Of a DNA stretch of 64,000 nucleotides, positions 36,916 through 46,845 are shown one piece after another; within the stretch, counting starts at the first letter, position 1, and each line of letters opens with the position of its first letter. The notes below the pieces were generated by a model. The model saw only the letters and a list, made by a program, of their open reading frames with translations. It was not told where the DNA came from and searched no databases. Both the position numbers and the translations under genes were made by a program. The stretch comes from Acidobacteriota bacterium (GTDB lineage: Bacteria > Acidobacteriota > Terriglobia > Bryobacterales > Bryobacteraceae), in contig JANXRE010000016.1 of NCBI GenBank assembly GCA_025353165.1, forward strand, positions 47,344 to 111,343, written 5' to 3'.

Positions 36916-39900
36916 ATGAACAAGCAGTCAGTTCGAAGAGCGTGGCTCTCATCGACGCTCATCTTCGCGGTGCTGGGGGCAACCATCGGCGTCGCCGGGT
37001 ACCGCTACTACTCGGCACAGAGATCGGCTTTGACGGCGATGATGGGAAACAGCCTGGCCGCCATTGCATCGGGCAAGGTCGCGGCGGTTGCCCAGTGGCG
37101 GCACGAAAGACTGGTCGATGCGACTATCATCGCCCGGCAGGCGCGGCAATACCGGGACGATTGGAACGGCTTGGGAGTGGCGCGATTTAGCCCGTCGCCG
37201 GCGGTTCGGGCTTGGCTCGAATCGTTCGCCTCCACCCGTTACCACGATGTCGCTGTCATGAGGAACAACGGCGACATGGCCTTTCCGCACCCTCAACGAG
37301 CAGTGACGTTCTCCACGGAAGTGCGGGAGGCCCTGCGGATAGCCACCTCGACCGGACGTCCGGCGTTGTCGGAGATCCACGAGACGCCCGGGAAAGGCGA
37401 TCTGCATGTCGATCTGATCGTGCCCGTTTACAACCGCGCGGGCACGCTCGCCGGGGCGCTGCTTCTCTACATCGAAGCGGAGACGAGCTTGGCGGCGCTG
37501 CTTCCGGCTTGGCCCATCGCATTTCAGTCGGTCGAAACCGCGATCGTTCGAAATGACGCGGCGAACACGCTGTACTTCAGCTCCGCCTTGCAGGGCAAAG
37601 CGCGTCTGATAACGATTCCAGCGACAGCTTCGGACCCCACGCTGCGGGTCCACAAGGGCGCACTCGAGGGCAGGGACTTCCGGGACCAAGACGTGTTTGC
37701 CGTCACGATGCCGATTCCCGAAACGAAGTGGCGGCTCCTGACGAAGGTGGACGCAGCAGAGTTCCAGCGGCGCATCGAATCTCGCGAGAATGCGATTTCC
37801 GCGATCGTCATGCTGCTGCTGGTTGCGGCGGGACTCACCGCTGCGTTCAACTGGCGTCACCGCGCATCCTTGCTGTATTGGGACCTCTACCTAGCGGAAG
37901 TCAAGGGGCGGGCGCTGACCGGTCACTACGGATACCTCAGCCGGTACTCGAACGACCTGATTGTGCTGGCGGACGAGAAGGGCGTGATCATTGAGACCAA
38001 CGAACGCTGCGAGTCCGCTCTCGGCATTCAGCGCGCTGAACTGGCGGGATGTAAATTCCGCTCACTGGTCAGCGACTCGTGGCTCGCGCCGTTCGACAAA
38101 GGGTGGAAGCGGGCTCTGGAACAGGACGGAGCCATCTTCGAATCGGAATTGAAGCGCGCCCGCGGGACAGTGCTTCCCGTCGAGATAAGCGCCCGCGCGA
38201 TTTGGGTGGACGGCCGGGCGTTCTCACAGGCCATCGTTCGCGATATCACCGAACGGAAACAGGCCGAGGAGGATTGGCAGGCCATCCTGAAAACGTCGCC
38301 GGCCGGTTTCTGCGTGTTGGACTCCGACGGGCGGCTGCTGGACGCGAACGAGCCTTATTTTGAGATGGCGGGCCGGTCCAGGGCGGAACTGATCGGTTTC
38401 GATGTGACGGACGTGGACCCCTCACAAGGACCGCCGGACCTTCTCGAGCACGCGGCCCGGCTCCGCGAGAACGGCGCCGACCGCTGGGAGACATGGTACA
38501 GGCGTCCGGATGGGAGGCTGTACGATCTGGATGTCAGCGCCCAATTCCTTCCCGGGCACCGGCGCGTTTTTGTATTCGTCCGCGACATCACGGCGAACAA
38601 GCAGGCCTTGCGCGAGTTGGAGCAGAGCCAGCGCCTGGTCAGCCGCATCGTGCAGGACACGCCGAACCTGCTCTACATCTTCGAGGTGCGGCGGCGCCGG
38701 TACAGCTTCGTAAACCAGGCGTTCGAGGAGTTCTTCGGATGTTCGCGGTCCGATCTGGACCGGACGGGGTCCAAAGTGCCGGCTCGGCTGATAAACCTGG
38801 ACGATCTGGAGCGTATGGCCGCCAGCCAGAAATCCTTGGAGCATCTACCGGAATCGTCAGTCTCCGAGATTGAGTTTCGAGCGCGGAGAGCGGATGGCGT
38901 GTGGCGCCATATGCGCAGCCGCGAGGTGGTGTTCTCGCGATCCGAAGACGGCAAGGTGTCCGAGGTGCTGGGAATAGCTCAAGACGTGACGGAACGTCTC
39001 CGGGCCAGCGAGGATCTCCTGCGCGCCAACGAGCTGCTGACCGCGACGTTCAACGCAAGCCCGCTGGCGATGATCTTGAACGATCTCGAGGGGACGATTC
39101 TGCGCTGGAACGCAGCCGCCGAGGAGATCTTCGGGTGGCGCGAGGATGAGGTCCTGGGGTGCTTGGTGCCGCTCGTTCCGGCCGCGAAAATGGACGAGTT
39201 CCGCTTCAACATTGCGCAACTGGCCGCCGGCAATTCCATCCGCGGCGCCGAGGTGGTGCGCCAGCGGAAGGATGGCTCGCTGGTGGACGTTTCCCTCTGG
39301 ACGGCGCCGATCCGTGGTGTGTCGGGCGAGGTCACGGCGATCGCGGCAGTCCTTATGGACATCACTGAGCAGAAGCGCGCCCGCGCGGAATTGGAGCAGA
39401 GCCAGGCATCGCTGTTGCGCGCGCATCGCATGGCTTCGCTGGGATCCTGGAGCGCCGACGCGATCACCGGACTGTCTGAGTGGTCCGACGAAACCTATCG
39501 AATCCTCGGCCTCCGCAAAGGCGAGGTGACAGCCGGGTGGGATGCGTATATCTCGACTGTGCACCCGGAAGACCGCGCCCGTGTCGGGCAGGTCCGAATC
39601 GCGGCCCTCTCCACGCAACCTCAACGCTGGGACCACCGGATCGTTCGTCCCGACGGGAAAGTGCGCCACCTGCGTCAATCCCTCGAAACAACGGCGAGCG
39701 TCGCGGGGCGTCCCGTTCAGATCGCGGGCACGATTCAGGACATCACTGAATACAAGATTCTGGAAGAGCAGCTCTGGCAGTCTCAGAAGCTCGAAACTGT
39801 CGGACGGCTGGCTGGCGGCATCGCGCACGATTTCAACAATCTGCTGACTGTGATCAATGGATATTGCGAAGTGCTCCTCAGAAAGGCCGGCGCGGATCCC

Positions 39901-40923
39901 TTCGTCCGGAAGGGTCTGTCGGAGATCCTCGGCGCCGGCGAGCGAGCCGCGGAGCTCACCAAGAACCTTCTTGCGTTCAGCCGGAAACAGGTGCTCCAAA
40001 CCAAGGCCGTTGACCTGACCGCGACGATACTCGACATGCAGAACATGTTGAGGCGATTGATCGGGGACGAAGTCCAGCTCGAGACAGATCTGGCGTCGGA
40101 GCTCGTATCCGTGATGGCCGACCCGATTCAGCTTCAGCAGATTTTGCTGAACCTCGCCGTGAATGCGCGGGACGCTATGCCGAACGGCGGCGCTCTGCGG
40201 ATCGAAACGAAGAACATCCGCCAGCCGGACGAGCTTCCGGAAGCGGTTTCGGAGTTCTCCCCATACGTGCTGCTGAAACTCGCGGACACCGGCACCGGAA
40301 TGACGGCGGATGTCCGCTCGCATTTGTTCGAGCCTTTCTTTACGACGAAAGAGCCGGGTAAGGGCACGGGCTTGGGACTTTCTACGGTGTACGGAATTGT
40401 GAAGCAGAGCGGCGGAATGATAGCGGTGGACAGCGCGGTAGGGATCGGGACGACCTTCCGGATATATTTCCCGGCTGTCCAGGCGGAGCGGTCGGAAGTC
40501 GGCAAGCCGCGGGCGGAGCCAGCCCCGCCGCCGGCCGCAACGGTGGTCATCTCCGAGGATCAGGAGGACGTGCGGCGTTTGCTGGTTTCGATTGTTCGGG
40601 AACTCGGATACGAGGCGATCGAGGCCGCCGGCGGCGAGTCCGCGGCGTCGATCGTGGATCGGAGCAACGGAGCGGTGGATCTGGTGATCACCGACGTGAT
40701 GATGCCAGGAATGAGCGGGTTTGACCTGGCCCGGGTGCTTTTGCGGACCCACCCGGATCTGCCCGTCATCTTCGTTTCCGGTTACGCTGCTCCCCTGGAG
40801 CCGGAAGACGGCTCGCATCCGCAATGGGCGAACCGGTTTATCGCCAAGCCCTTCACCCGGGAGGCGCTGGTCCGAAAAATCTGCGAGGTTTTGAGCGGCC
40901 GCACCGCGGCTGTGCGATCCTGA
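36916..40923 (+). CDS. Multi-PAS hybrid sensor histidine kinase
   Basis: A 1335-residue membrane kinase. TM1 (about 10-30) and TM2 (about 297-318) bracket a roughly 265-residue extracytoplasmic sensor. Five PAS/PAC units follow (about 340-955; for example SNDLIVLADEKGVIIETNE and LAMILNDLEGTILRWNAAAE). Then come the phosphoacceptor LAGGIAHDFNNLLTV with His971, the ATPase N and G boxes (LLNLAVNARDAM, LADTGTGM, GKGTGLGLSTVYGIVK), and a C-terminal receiver domain with phosphorylatable Asp1260 (LVITDVMMPGMSG). There is no DNA-binding output and no response regulator adjacent. GGCGG lies 6 bases before the ATG. Confidence 0.94.
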   Translation: MNKQSVRRAWLSSTLIFAVLGATIGVAGYRYYSAQRSALTAMMGNSLAAIASGKVAAVAQWRHERLVDATIIARQARQYRDDWNGLGVARFSPSPAVRAWLESFASTRYHDVAVMRNNGDMAFPHPQRAVTFSTEVREALRIATSTGRPALSEIHETPGKGDLHVDLIVPVYNRAGTLAGALLLYIEAETSLAALLPAWPIAFQSVETAIVRNDAANTLYFSSALQGKARLITIPATASDPTLRVHKGALEGRDFRDQDVFAVTMPIPETKWRLLTKVDAAEFQRRIESRENAISAIVMLLLVAAGLTAAFNWRHRASLLYWDLYLAEVKGRALTGHYGYLSRYSNDLIVLADEKGVIIETNERCESALGIQRAELAGCKFRSLVSDSWLAPFDKGWKRALEQDGAIFESELKRARGTVLPVEISARAIWVDGRAFSQAIVRDITERKQAEEDWQAILKTSPAGFCVLDSDGRLLDANEPYFEMAGRSRAELIGFDVTDVDPSQGPPDLLEHAARLRENGADRWETWYRRPDGRLYDLDVSAQFLPGHRRVFVFVRDITANKQALRELEQSQRLVSRIVQDTPNLLYIFEVRRRRYSFVNQAFEEFFGCSRSDLDRTGSKVPARLINLDDLERMAASQKSLEHLPESSVSEIEFRARRADGVWRHMRSREVVFSRSEDGKVSEVLGIAQDVTERLRASEDLLRANELLTATFNASPLAMILNDLEGTILRWNAAAEEIFGWREDEVLGCLVPLVPAAKMDEFRFNIAQLAAGNSIRGAEVVRQRKDGSLVDVSLWTAPIRGVSGEVTAIAAVLMDITEQKRARAELEQSQASLLRAHRMASLGSWSADAITGLSEWSDETYRILGLRKGEVTAGWDAYISTVHPEDRARVGQVRIAALSTQPQRWDHRIVRPDGKVRHLRQSLETTASVAGRPVQIAGTIQDITEYKILEEQLWQSQKLETVGRLAGGIAHDFNNLLTVINGYCEVLLRKAGADPFVRKGLSEILGAGERAAELTKNLLAFSRKQVLQTKAVDLTATILDMQNMLRRLIGDEVQLETDLASELVSVMADPIQLQQILLNLAVNARDAMPNGGALRIETKNIRQPDELPEAVSEFSPYVLLKLADTGTGMTADVRSHLFEPFFTTKEPGKGTGLGLSTVYGIVKQSGGMIAVDSAVGIGTTFRIYFPAVQAERSEVGKPRAEPAPPPAATVVISEDQEDVRRLLVSIVRELGYEAIEAAGGESAASIVDRSNGAVDLVITDVMMPGMSGFDLARVLLRTHPDLPVIFVSGYAAPLEPEDGSHPQWANRFIAKPFTREALVRKICEVLSGRTAAVRS

Positions 40924-40934
40924 CAACGGTAGCC

Positions 40935-42251
40935 ATGCATCTCCCGGCCGTGGACGGCACCCACCACGCGGCGCTCGAAAGCTGGGTCGAATCCGCGAAC
41001 GCGTCGGATACCGATTTCCCCGTTCAAAACCTCGCGCTCGGCGTTTTCCGCCGCCGCGGCTCGACGAGCCTGCCGGCCATCGGAGCCGCCATCGGCGATA
41101 AAATTTTCGACTTGCGGGCCTGCTTTGACATGGGATTGCTCGACGTCCTTCCGCCCGCGGCCAGGCTCTCGTGCACCGGTTGGTCTCTGAACAATCTCAT
41201 GGGGGCGGGACGCGAGATTGCCGCCGCGCTGCGCCGCAGAATCAGCGAGCTGTTGCGGGCGGATTCCGCCTTGCGCCCGGAAGCGGCGCTCGTGAAGATG
41301 AAAGACGCGGAGATGCTGCTGCCGGCGGAGATCGGCGACTACACCGATTTCTATGCCTCGGTCCACCACGCCGCCAATGTCGGCCGCATGTTCCGGCCGG
41401 ATAATCCGCTACTGCCGAATTACAAATACTTGCCGGTGGCTTACCACGGGCGCGCCTCTTCGGTGGTTGCGGGCGGAGCGCCAGTCCGGCGGCCGTCCGG
41501 CCAGATTCAGGCTGGCGGAGAAGCGCCGGTTTATGAGCCATCTCGCATGCTGGATTACGAGTCGGAAGTGGGCATGTTCATCGGCCGCGGCAATGCACTC
41601 GGCACGCCCGTTCCGATCGTGCGCGCCGAGGAGCACCTGTTTGGTTTTTGTCTTCTCAACGACTGGTCGGCGCGCGACATACAAGCGTGGGAATATCAAC
41701 CGCTCGGACCGTTTCTCGCCAAGAATTTCGCCACCAGCATCTCGCCGTGGGTGGTGACGGCGGATGCAATGGCGCCGTTCCGTGCGCCTCTTGAAAGAAC
41801 CACCGCCGATCCCGCGCAGCTTCCGTACTTGCAGTCGGATTGGAACGATGCCTCCGGGGCGTTCTCGATCGCGATCGAGGTTTGGCTGCGGACCGCGCGC
41901 ATGCGGTCGGATGGGATCTCCGCCCAGCGGTTGTCGCGGGGAAACTTCGAGTCGATGTTCTGGAGTCCCGCGCAAATGATCGCGCACCATGCGAGCGGCG
42001 GCTGCAATTTGCGTTCGGGCGACCTGCTCGGGAGCGGGACCATTTCCGGTCCTGGCGAACAGTCGCGCGGCTGCCTGATGGAACTTACCGAGCGGGGAAC
42101 AAAGCCGGTGCAGCTCGCTTCGTCCGAGCAGCGGAGCTTTCTGGAGGATGGCGACGAGGTAATCCTGCGCGGATATTGCGAGCGCCCGGGTTTCCGCCGC
42201 ATCGGTTTCGGCGAGTGCCGGGGGATCGTCGAGCCGTCGTCGACACTCTGA
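40935..42251 (+). CDS. fahA: Fumarylacetoacetase
   Basis: This enzyme catalyses the last step of tyrosine/homogentisate breakdown, cleaving fumarylacetoacetate to fumarate and acetoacetate. It has 438 residues. Metal and catalytic residues are visible in DYTDFYASVHHAANVGRMFR (Asp and His), DYESEVGMFIG (two Glu) and LNDWSARDIQAWEYQPLGPF (Asp); substrate loop KYLPVAYHGRASSV. The start is ATG 40935, 12 bp after the kinase; the longer frame overlaps the kinase end. No other tyrosine-degradation gene is in the window. Confidence 0.96.
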   Translation: MHLPAVDGTHHAALESWVESANASDTDFPVQNLALGVFRRRGSTSLPAIGAAIGDKIFDLRACFDMGLLDVLPPAARLSCTGWSLNNLMGAGREIAAALRRRISELLRADSALRPEAALVKMKDAEMLLPAEIGDYTDFYASVHHAANVGRMFRPDNPLLPNYKYLPVAYHGRASSVVAGGAPVRRPSGQIQAGGEAPVYEPSRMLDYESEVGMFIGRGNALGTPVPIVRAEEHLFGFCLLNDWSARDIQAWEYQPLGPFLAKNFATSISPWVVTADAMAPFRAPLERTTADPAQLPYLQSDWNDASGAFSIAIEVWLRTARMRSDGISAQRLSRGNFESMFWSPAQMIAHHASGGCNLRSGDLLGSGTISGPGEQSRGCLMELTERGTKPVQLASSEQRSFLEDGDEVILRGYCERPGFRRIGFGECRGIVEPSSTL

Positions 42252-42302
42252 TTTGCTATCCTGACTCTATGATCGCTGGCGCGCGTTGACATACCGTTAC
42301 GA

Positions 42303-43175
42303 ATGAACGCCTTCACATGTTGTTTCATCCTCCTTGTTTTGCATGCAACGAGCGCCCTCGGCCAGCAGCAGGACACCCAGCCCGCGCCACCGGCGAAGGC
42401 TCCGGCCAAAAGTAACCCCGACAACGCAACTGAACAGGACATGCTGGACAGCAGCGTGTCGGTCGCCCTGTACTACTGGCTTGGTCCGATCCATCCATCC
42501 GTGCGAACCGGACGCGCCAGCACGGGAGCCTATCCCTCCGATCTCGACTATCCGGGCAAGAATACCGGGACGCCCGCGGTGGTTGTCAGCATCCCCGCCG
42601 GGTCGCATAACGCGGTGAGGGTTTCGTACTTTCGAACGCAGGGACAAGGGAACACCACCGCGAACGGGAATCTGACGTTGTTCGGAACCACCTATGCCCC
42701 CGGCGACTACCTATCGGTGGCATACACGCTCCAGAACCTCAAAGCCTCCTGGGATTTCCTTACGTGGCCGTTTCCGATGTCGCGTTCAACGTGGCGCATC
42801 AAGACGCTGTGGGAAGCTCAGTACACCACACTCAAAAGTTCCGTGGACGCCCCGCTGAAAACGGACGCTGCAGGACACCTCGTCTCGGCAGGCGCGAAAA
42901 AGTCGGACTCTTTCTTCTATCCCTCGTTCGGGGTGGGCGCCGAGAAGTTGTTGTCGAAGAATCTGCGTTTCGAAGCGAAAGCGTCGGGCTTCGCCGTTCC
43001 GCATTATTCCACCATCTGGGACGCCGACGCGCGCGTCGCATACCGGCGCGGTCACTTCGAAGTATTTGCCGGCGGGAAGGCTTTCCACTTCAAGACCTCG
43101 CCGAAGCGGTCGGAGTATGTTCGGGGAACGCTCGACGGCGCCTTTGTTGGCCTTTGCTGGTATCTCAACTACTAG
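42303..43175 (+). CDS. Outer-membrane beta-barrel-like protein, unknown function
   Basis: A 290-residue exported protein: signal peptide MNAFTCCFILLVLHATSALG, then a proline/alanine linker, then alternating hydrophobic/aromatic strands (VSVALYYWLGPIHPSV, VVVSIPAGSHNAVRVSYFRT, LRFEAKASGFAVPHYSTI) and an aromatic C-terminus (FVGLCWYLNY). This is the pattern of a small outer-membrane barrel; no family was recognised. It overlaps by 11 bp the 3' end of the convergent membrane-protein gene, where a repeat copy sits. Confidence 0.72.
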   Translation: MNAFTCCFILLVLHATSALGQQQDTQPAPPAKAPAKSNPDNATEQDMLDSSVSVALYYWLGPIHPSVRTGRASTGAYPSDLDYPGKNTGTPAVVVSIPAGSHNAVRVSYFRTQGQGNTTANGNLTLFGTTYAPGDYLSVAYTLQNLKASWDFLTWPFPMSRSTWRIKTLWEAQYTTLKSSVDAPLKTDAAGHLVSAGAKKSDSFFYPSFGVGAEKLLSKNLRFEAKASGFAVPHYSTIWDADARVAYRRGHFEVFAGGKAFHFKTSPKRSEYVRGTLDGAFVGLCWYLNY

Positions 43176-45225
43176 GACCCGGCGTGGCGCACGCATTCGT
43201 GCGACGCACTCGTGCGTGCCGCGCTGACGCTTGGCGAGCCGAACGAATCGCCAGGACCAGAACCACGAGCCCCGATAGCAACGAGACCACCCACCCAACG
43301 CGGTTCTCAAACGGCATGGGAAAGGCCATCCGGATCTCGTACTCGCCCGGCGGGGTTTCCACCTGCATCTGGCCAAGCACATCCTTTCGAATCGCGAGCG
43401 GCTTACCATGGGCCTCAGCGCGCCAGTTCGGATCGTAAGCGATCTGCAGCACAAGGGAGTCGCCCGCTCGAAAACTACTGCGCACGCGGAAGGCATCCGT
43501 GCCCTCCCACGCTACGTAAGTGGGCGCCTCCGGACCTCTCTCCAGCGCGTCCACGTAGGGTTGCAGATTCTGAACATCGCTCGGGCTGGCCGGCGGTTTC
43601 AAGCCCGACACCTCCGCCCGCCGGACCACGCGCGCGATTCCCGCATATCTCCGAGGCACGCGGTAGATGCGGTTCCCCTTGCCGTCGTCGAAGGCCACTC
43701 CCAGCACGCCGGAGAACTTTTCGGGGAAAGGATAGTCGTGATACGGCTCTTGCGATTGTTTAAGCGTCACATAGATCAGGTCTGCTCCGAGCGCCTGCAG
43801 CCAAAGCACGGACGCGCGAGCGTCCGGCGCGGCCCGGACCTCCCAATTCGCGAGCATCGAAGTCTGGTTGAGAAGGCCCTGCTCGGATCCACCGCCCACC
43901 TCCGCCAGATCGTGCCAGGTGTCGAACCAGAAGCGGATGGTGCCGGCGGTGAATGTCCGCGCGTTCGGGGAGTTCCGGTGAATCCAGTCCGACATTCGAT
44001 ACTCCACGCGCTGCTGGTACGCAGCCTCCGGAATGTAGTAAGACCATGCGTGGCGCAAGTAATGCCGCGCCGGCGCGAGCGCGGCGACAATGGCCAGCGC
44101 GACGGCCCAGCGCATCGGTCGTCGTCTGGTCGACGTCCAGATCTGGCGCAGCACCATCGCGCCGGTCAGGATGATCACGAGATCCAGTTCCGGGGTAAGC
44201 CGCATCGGCTCGCCGGTCACGCGAAAGCCGAACAGGTAGTTTCCCGCCACGTTGAGTGAAAAGAAGAGGAGCGATCCCCAGAGGAATACCAGGTACGCGC
44301 GCTCGGGTTGCCCGCGCGCAGCCCGTGAGGAGACGGCGAGAAACAGCGCCAGCGCCAGGACCGTGACGATGACAGACCACCAGTTGCCCGGTTGCGCGAC
44401 CAGTTTCAGATTATCGTTGGTGATCTGGAAGTAGGAGGGAACCAGCCAAAAGGCCGTAAGGCCGTACGCCAGCGCGCCGATCGCAGCGGCTCGAATCCAA
44501 ACCCAATGGTCCTGATGAGTGATCCAAATCGCCCAAACCATCAGCGGAAAAAACATGGCCAGCGACGTCGCGCCGTAGAAGTTGTGCGACACCACCAGGG
44601 CGCAACACACGGCGGCGGCGGCGAGAGCGGCAGGCCGGTATTTCCGCAGCGCGCGGTAACACGCGGCCAGAGCAAACCCGAGCAGCGCGACCGACGATAC
44701 GTGTGGGCCTTCGCCGTACTGCACCAGCACGCGAAGGCGCTGCGGAAGAAGATGCGGCGCGTCGTGACGCATCTCGGTCATGAACAGGTACGTCGGTGAG
44801 ATCAGCGCCGCCGCGATCGCGCTGAGCCATCCATCCATTCGCGAACCGCTACCCGCGCGCGCGAATAGGTACACGCCGGCAATGCCGAGCGCATACAGGA
44901 GAGCGGTGTAGCCGTGGTAGCCGGTGACGGTATCGGTCGAAAAGATCATCGCGACGATCGCCGTACCGTACCGGATCGCCGGCGGGTAAATATAATCCCA
45001 GCGCGTTCCGCCATACCAGAGCGGCTGCCAATTGGGGTGCGGCCAATGGTCCACAAGGAAACGCGCGTCGGAAATAAATGTGCTCTCGATGGATGGCCAG
45101 TTCGTCGAGTAACTCAGCGAGAACAGGGGAAAGATCAGAGCGGCGGCGATGCAGAAAATGATCGCAAAATCGGTCGCGTAGCTGAGGCGCGTGCCGGAGT
45201 GGCGCTCGGGCTTAGGGCCTGTCAC
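43165..45225 (-). CDS. Large polytopic membrane protein, possible glycan-related
   Basis: A protein of 686 residues (GTG 45225 start; the frame runs 11 codons further into a repeat copy). About 11-13 membrane helices occupy the first 400 residues (FAIIFCIAAALIFPLFSL, YTALLYALGIAGVYLFAR), followed by a soluble domain of about 250 residues and a final helix (VVSLLSGLVVLVLAIRS). The layout resembles bacterial 6-pyruvoyl-tetrahydropterin synthase-related and YfhO-like membrane proteins; function unproven. It stands before GT2 and methyltransferase genes. The last 24 or so residues, rich in Arg/His/Ala (ARHARVRRTNACATPG), are encoded by a dispersed repeat. Confidence 0.78.
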   Translation of the reverse strand: MTGPKPERHSGTRLSYATDFAIIFCIAAALIFPLFSLSYSTNWPSIESTFISDARFLVDHWPHPNWQPLWYGGTRWDYIYPPAIRYGTAIVAMIFSTDTVTGYHGYTALLYALGIAGVYLFARAGSGSRMDGWLSAIAAALISPTYLFMTEMRHDAPHLLPQRLRVLVQYGEGPHVSSVALLGFALAACYRALRKYRPAALAAAAVCCALVVSHNFYGATSLAMFFPLMVWAIWITHQDHWVWIRAAAIGALAYGLTAFWLVPSYFQITNDNLKLVAQPGNWWSVIVTVLALALFLAVSSRAARGQPERAYLVFLWGSLLFFSLNVAGNYLFGFRVTGEPMRLTPELDLVIILTGAMVLRQIWTSTRRRPMRWAVALAIVAALAPARHYLRHAWSYYIPEAAYQQRVEYRMSDWIHRNSPNARTFTAGTIRFWFDTWHDLAEVGGGSEQGLLNQTSMLANWEVRAAPDARASVLWLQALGADLIYVTLKQSQEPYHDYPFPEKFSGVLGVAFDDGKGNRIYRVPRRYAGIARVVRRAEVSGLKPPASPSDVQNLQPYVDALERGPEAPTYVAWEGTDAFRVRSSFRAGDSLVLQIAYDPNWRAEAHGKPLAIRKDVLGQMQVETPPGEYEIRMAFPMPFENRVGWVVSLLSGLVVLVLAIRSARQASARHARVRRTNACATPGPSS
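43183..43235 (+). repeat. Dispersed double-hairpin repeat, copy 1 (degenerate)
   Basis: This copy starts CGTGGCGCACGCATTCGTGC and then repeats the first-hairpin half (ACGCACTCGTGCGTGCC), while the second hairpin is reduced to GCGCTGACGCTTGGC. It lies at the convergent junction of two genes and inside the C-terminal codons of the minus-strand membrane protein. Confidence 0.85.
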
Positions 45226-45248
45226 GAAATAATCGCCAAGCGGGCCAA

Positions 45249-45300
45249 CGTGGCGCACGCACCCGTGCGTGCCGCGTCGGCACTCATGCCCACGCTTGGC
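45249..45300 (+). repeat. Dispersed double-hairpin repeat, copy 2
   Basis: First hairpin GCACGCA-CCCG-TGCGTGC; second hairpin CGTCGGCA-CTCA-TGCCCACG with one mismatched pair. It ends in GCTTGGC like copies 1 and 3. It lies in the spacer between the GT2 gene and the polytopic membrane protein. Confidence 0.9.
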
Positions 45301-45339
45301 GTCGAAACTGACACGTTGATTTCCCCACGGCCGCTTAGG

Positions 45340-46128
45340 TTAGCGGTTTCCATGGATGGGCGTTCCCGGCGAGTATCTGCGTTGCAAGCTTTCAAACTGT
45401 CGCATCCTGATAACACCCGCGCGGTGCAACGCGAACCGCATCAGCAGCCAGAGGATCGAGAAGCCGTAAATGCTGCTCTGGACGAATGACGCCGAAGAGG
45501 CAATGGGCATATAGCGCGTCGGGACCGGTATTTCCACAAATCGGCTCTTAATCGCAACCATCTGGGCGACGATCTCCTGATCGAATACGAACTTGTCGGA
45601 GTTCATGTCCAGGTTCACCGACTCCAAAACCTCGCGGCGGAATGCGCGGTATCCGGTATGAAATTCGTAAAGGTGGAGATCGAACACCGCATTCTCCAGT
45701 CCGGTGAGAAACCGGTTCGCGACGTATTTCCACCATGGCATGCCTTGCTTGCGGGGATTTGTTCCCATCAGGCGCGACCCGAAGACAACGTCGGCGTTTC
45801 CTTCGCGGATCGGGCGGACCATTTCCGGCAGCAGCGTCGGATCGTACTGGTAATCCGGATGCACCATCACCACGATGTCGGCCCCGGCTTTGAGAGCCTC
45901 GCGATAGCAGGTCTTCTGGTTCGCGCCGTACCCGTAATTGCCGTTGTGCACGAAGATCTCCAAGCCCAGCTCGCGCGCGATCTTGACCGTTTCGTCCTGG
46001 CTGCCGTCGTCCACAACAATGACCAGATCCACCGCGTCGTGAGGCAAATCGGCGTAGGTCATACGAAGCGTCCGCGCCGCGTTATAGGCGGGCATTACAA
46101 CCACGACTTTCGGATTGCCGTCTTTCAC
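45340..46128 (-). CDS. Glycosyltransferase family 2
   Basis: A 262-residue cytoplasmic GT-A enzyme. N-terminal VVVVMPAYNAARTLRMTYAD, nucleotide-sugar region LVIVVDDGSQDETVKIA, then metal-binding/acceptor VMVHPDYQYDP. It is similar in layout to dolichol/polyprenyl-phosphate sugar transferases (DPM1-like). A hydrophobic stretch near the C-terminus (IYGFSILWLLMRFAL) may associate with the membrane. Starts at GTG 46128, overlapping the end of the methyltransferase gene. It likely modifies a lipid-linked sugar with the neighbouring genes. Confidence 0.9.
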   Translation of the reverse strand: MKDGNPKVVVVMPAYNAARTLRMTYADLPHDAVDLVIVVDDGSQDETVKIARELGLEIFVHNGNYGYGANQKTCYREALKAGADIVVMVHPDYQYDPTLLPEMVRPIREGNADVVFGSRLMGTNPRKQGMPWWKYVANRFLTGLENAVFDLHLYEFHTGYRAFRREVLESVNLDMNSDKFVFDQEIVAQMVAIKSRFVEIPVPTRYMPIASSASFVQSSIYGFSILWLLMRFALHRAGVIRMRQFESLQRRYSPGTPIHGNR

Positions 46129-46808
46129 CGCGGCTCCTGCGCTACAACGACAAATTGATACGCGAATAATTTACCCCACAATCGCGCCAGCCGGCAACTG
46201 GCGGATTCGAGCAGGCCCATGCCCGGCGCGCGAGGAAACGCCTCGCTGAACGGCGTGGCGGTGGGACACGCCCGGGAGATCGAGAATCCGGCGCGCGAGA
46301 AGAGCTCCGTCCACCCGCTCCAGGTGTAGAAATGAAGATGAGTGCGATCGAAAAGGCCGCGATCGTGCGCGGGAAACCGGCCGGCCAGCACGTTCAGCCG
46401 GAAGTACCAGTGGCCGCTGTTTGGCAGGGAAGCGATCGCGATGCCGCCGGGTGCGAGCACGGACCGGATCTGCAACAGCATATGCAAGGGGTCTTTCAGA
46501 TGCTCCAGCACGTCGCCGCAAAGGACGAAATCGAAGCGGGAAGAAAGCTCCGGTAACCCGGCGTCGAGATCGGCCGCAAGAAATCGCGCACTGGCCGGAA
46601 AGTTGCCGCGGTTGGAACCCGGGAGGTCGATGCCGACTACCTCGAACCCTTTCTCCGCCAGGATGGACGACAGGTATCCGCCGGTACAACCCAGGTCGAG
46701 AAGCGCGCGACCGCCGCCCTGTTCCGGCAATAGCCGCAGCATCAGAGTGTGGCTGCTGTGCGGTGACGCTTTGAAGGTGTACGGAGTCGTAGGAGAGGCG
46801 GCTGTCAT
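46125..46808 (-). CDS. Class I SAM-dependent methyltransferase
   Basis: A 227-residue methyltransferase. The SAM-binding motif I is ALLDLGCTGGYLSSILAEKG (about residues 35-54); motif II/III region FDFVLCGDVLEHLKDPL and APGGIAIASLPN are typical of the UbiG/Methyltransf_11 group. Its 3' end overlaps the GT2 start, so the two form one operon; a glycan or lipid acceptor is plausible but unproven. Confidence 0.9.
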   Translation of the reverse strand: MTAASPTTPYTFKASPHSSHTLMLRLLPEQGGGRALLDLGCTGGYLSSILAEKGFEVVGIDLPGSNRGNFPASARFLAADLDAGLPELSSRFDFVLCGDVLEHLKDPLHMLLQIRSVLAPGGIAIASLPNSGHWYFRLNVLAGRFPAHDRGLFDRTHLHFYTWSGWTELFSRAGFSISRACPTATPFSEAFPRAPGMGLLESASCRLARLWGKLFAYQFVVVAQEPR

Positions 46809-46845
46809 GTCCCCAGATTCAGCATATCAGTGGGCACTTGGCTGA

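Noticed and set aside
38857..40926. 689-codon open frame on the minus strand
   Set aside because: It is antisense to the histidine kinase, whose protein shows every catalytic motif; the reverse frame has low-complexity, Arg/His-rich composition without domains.
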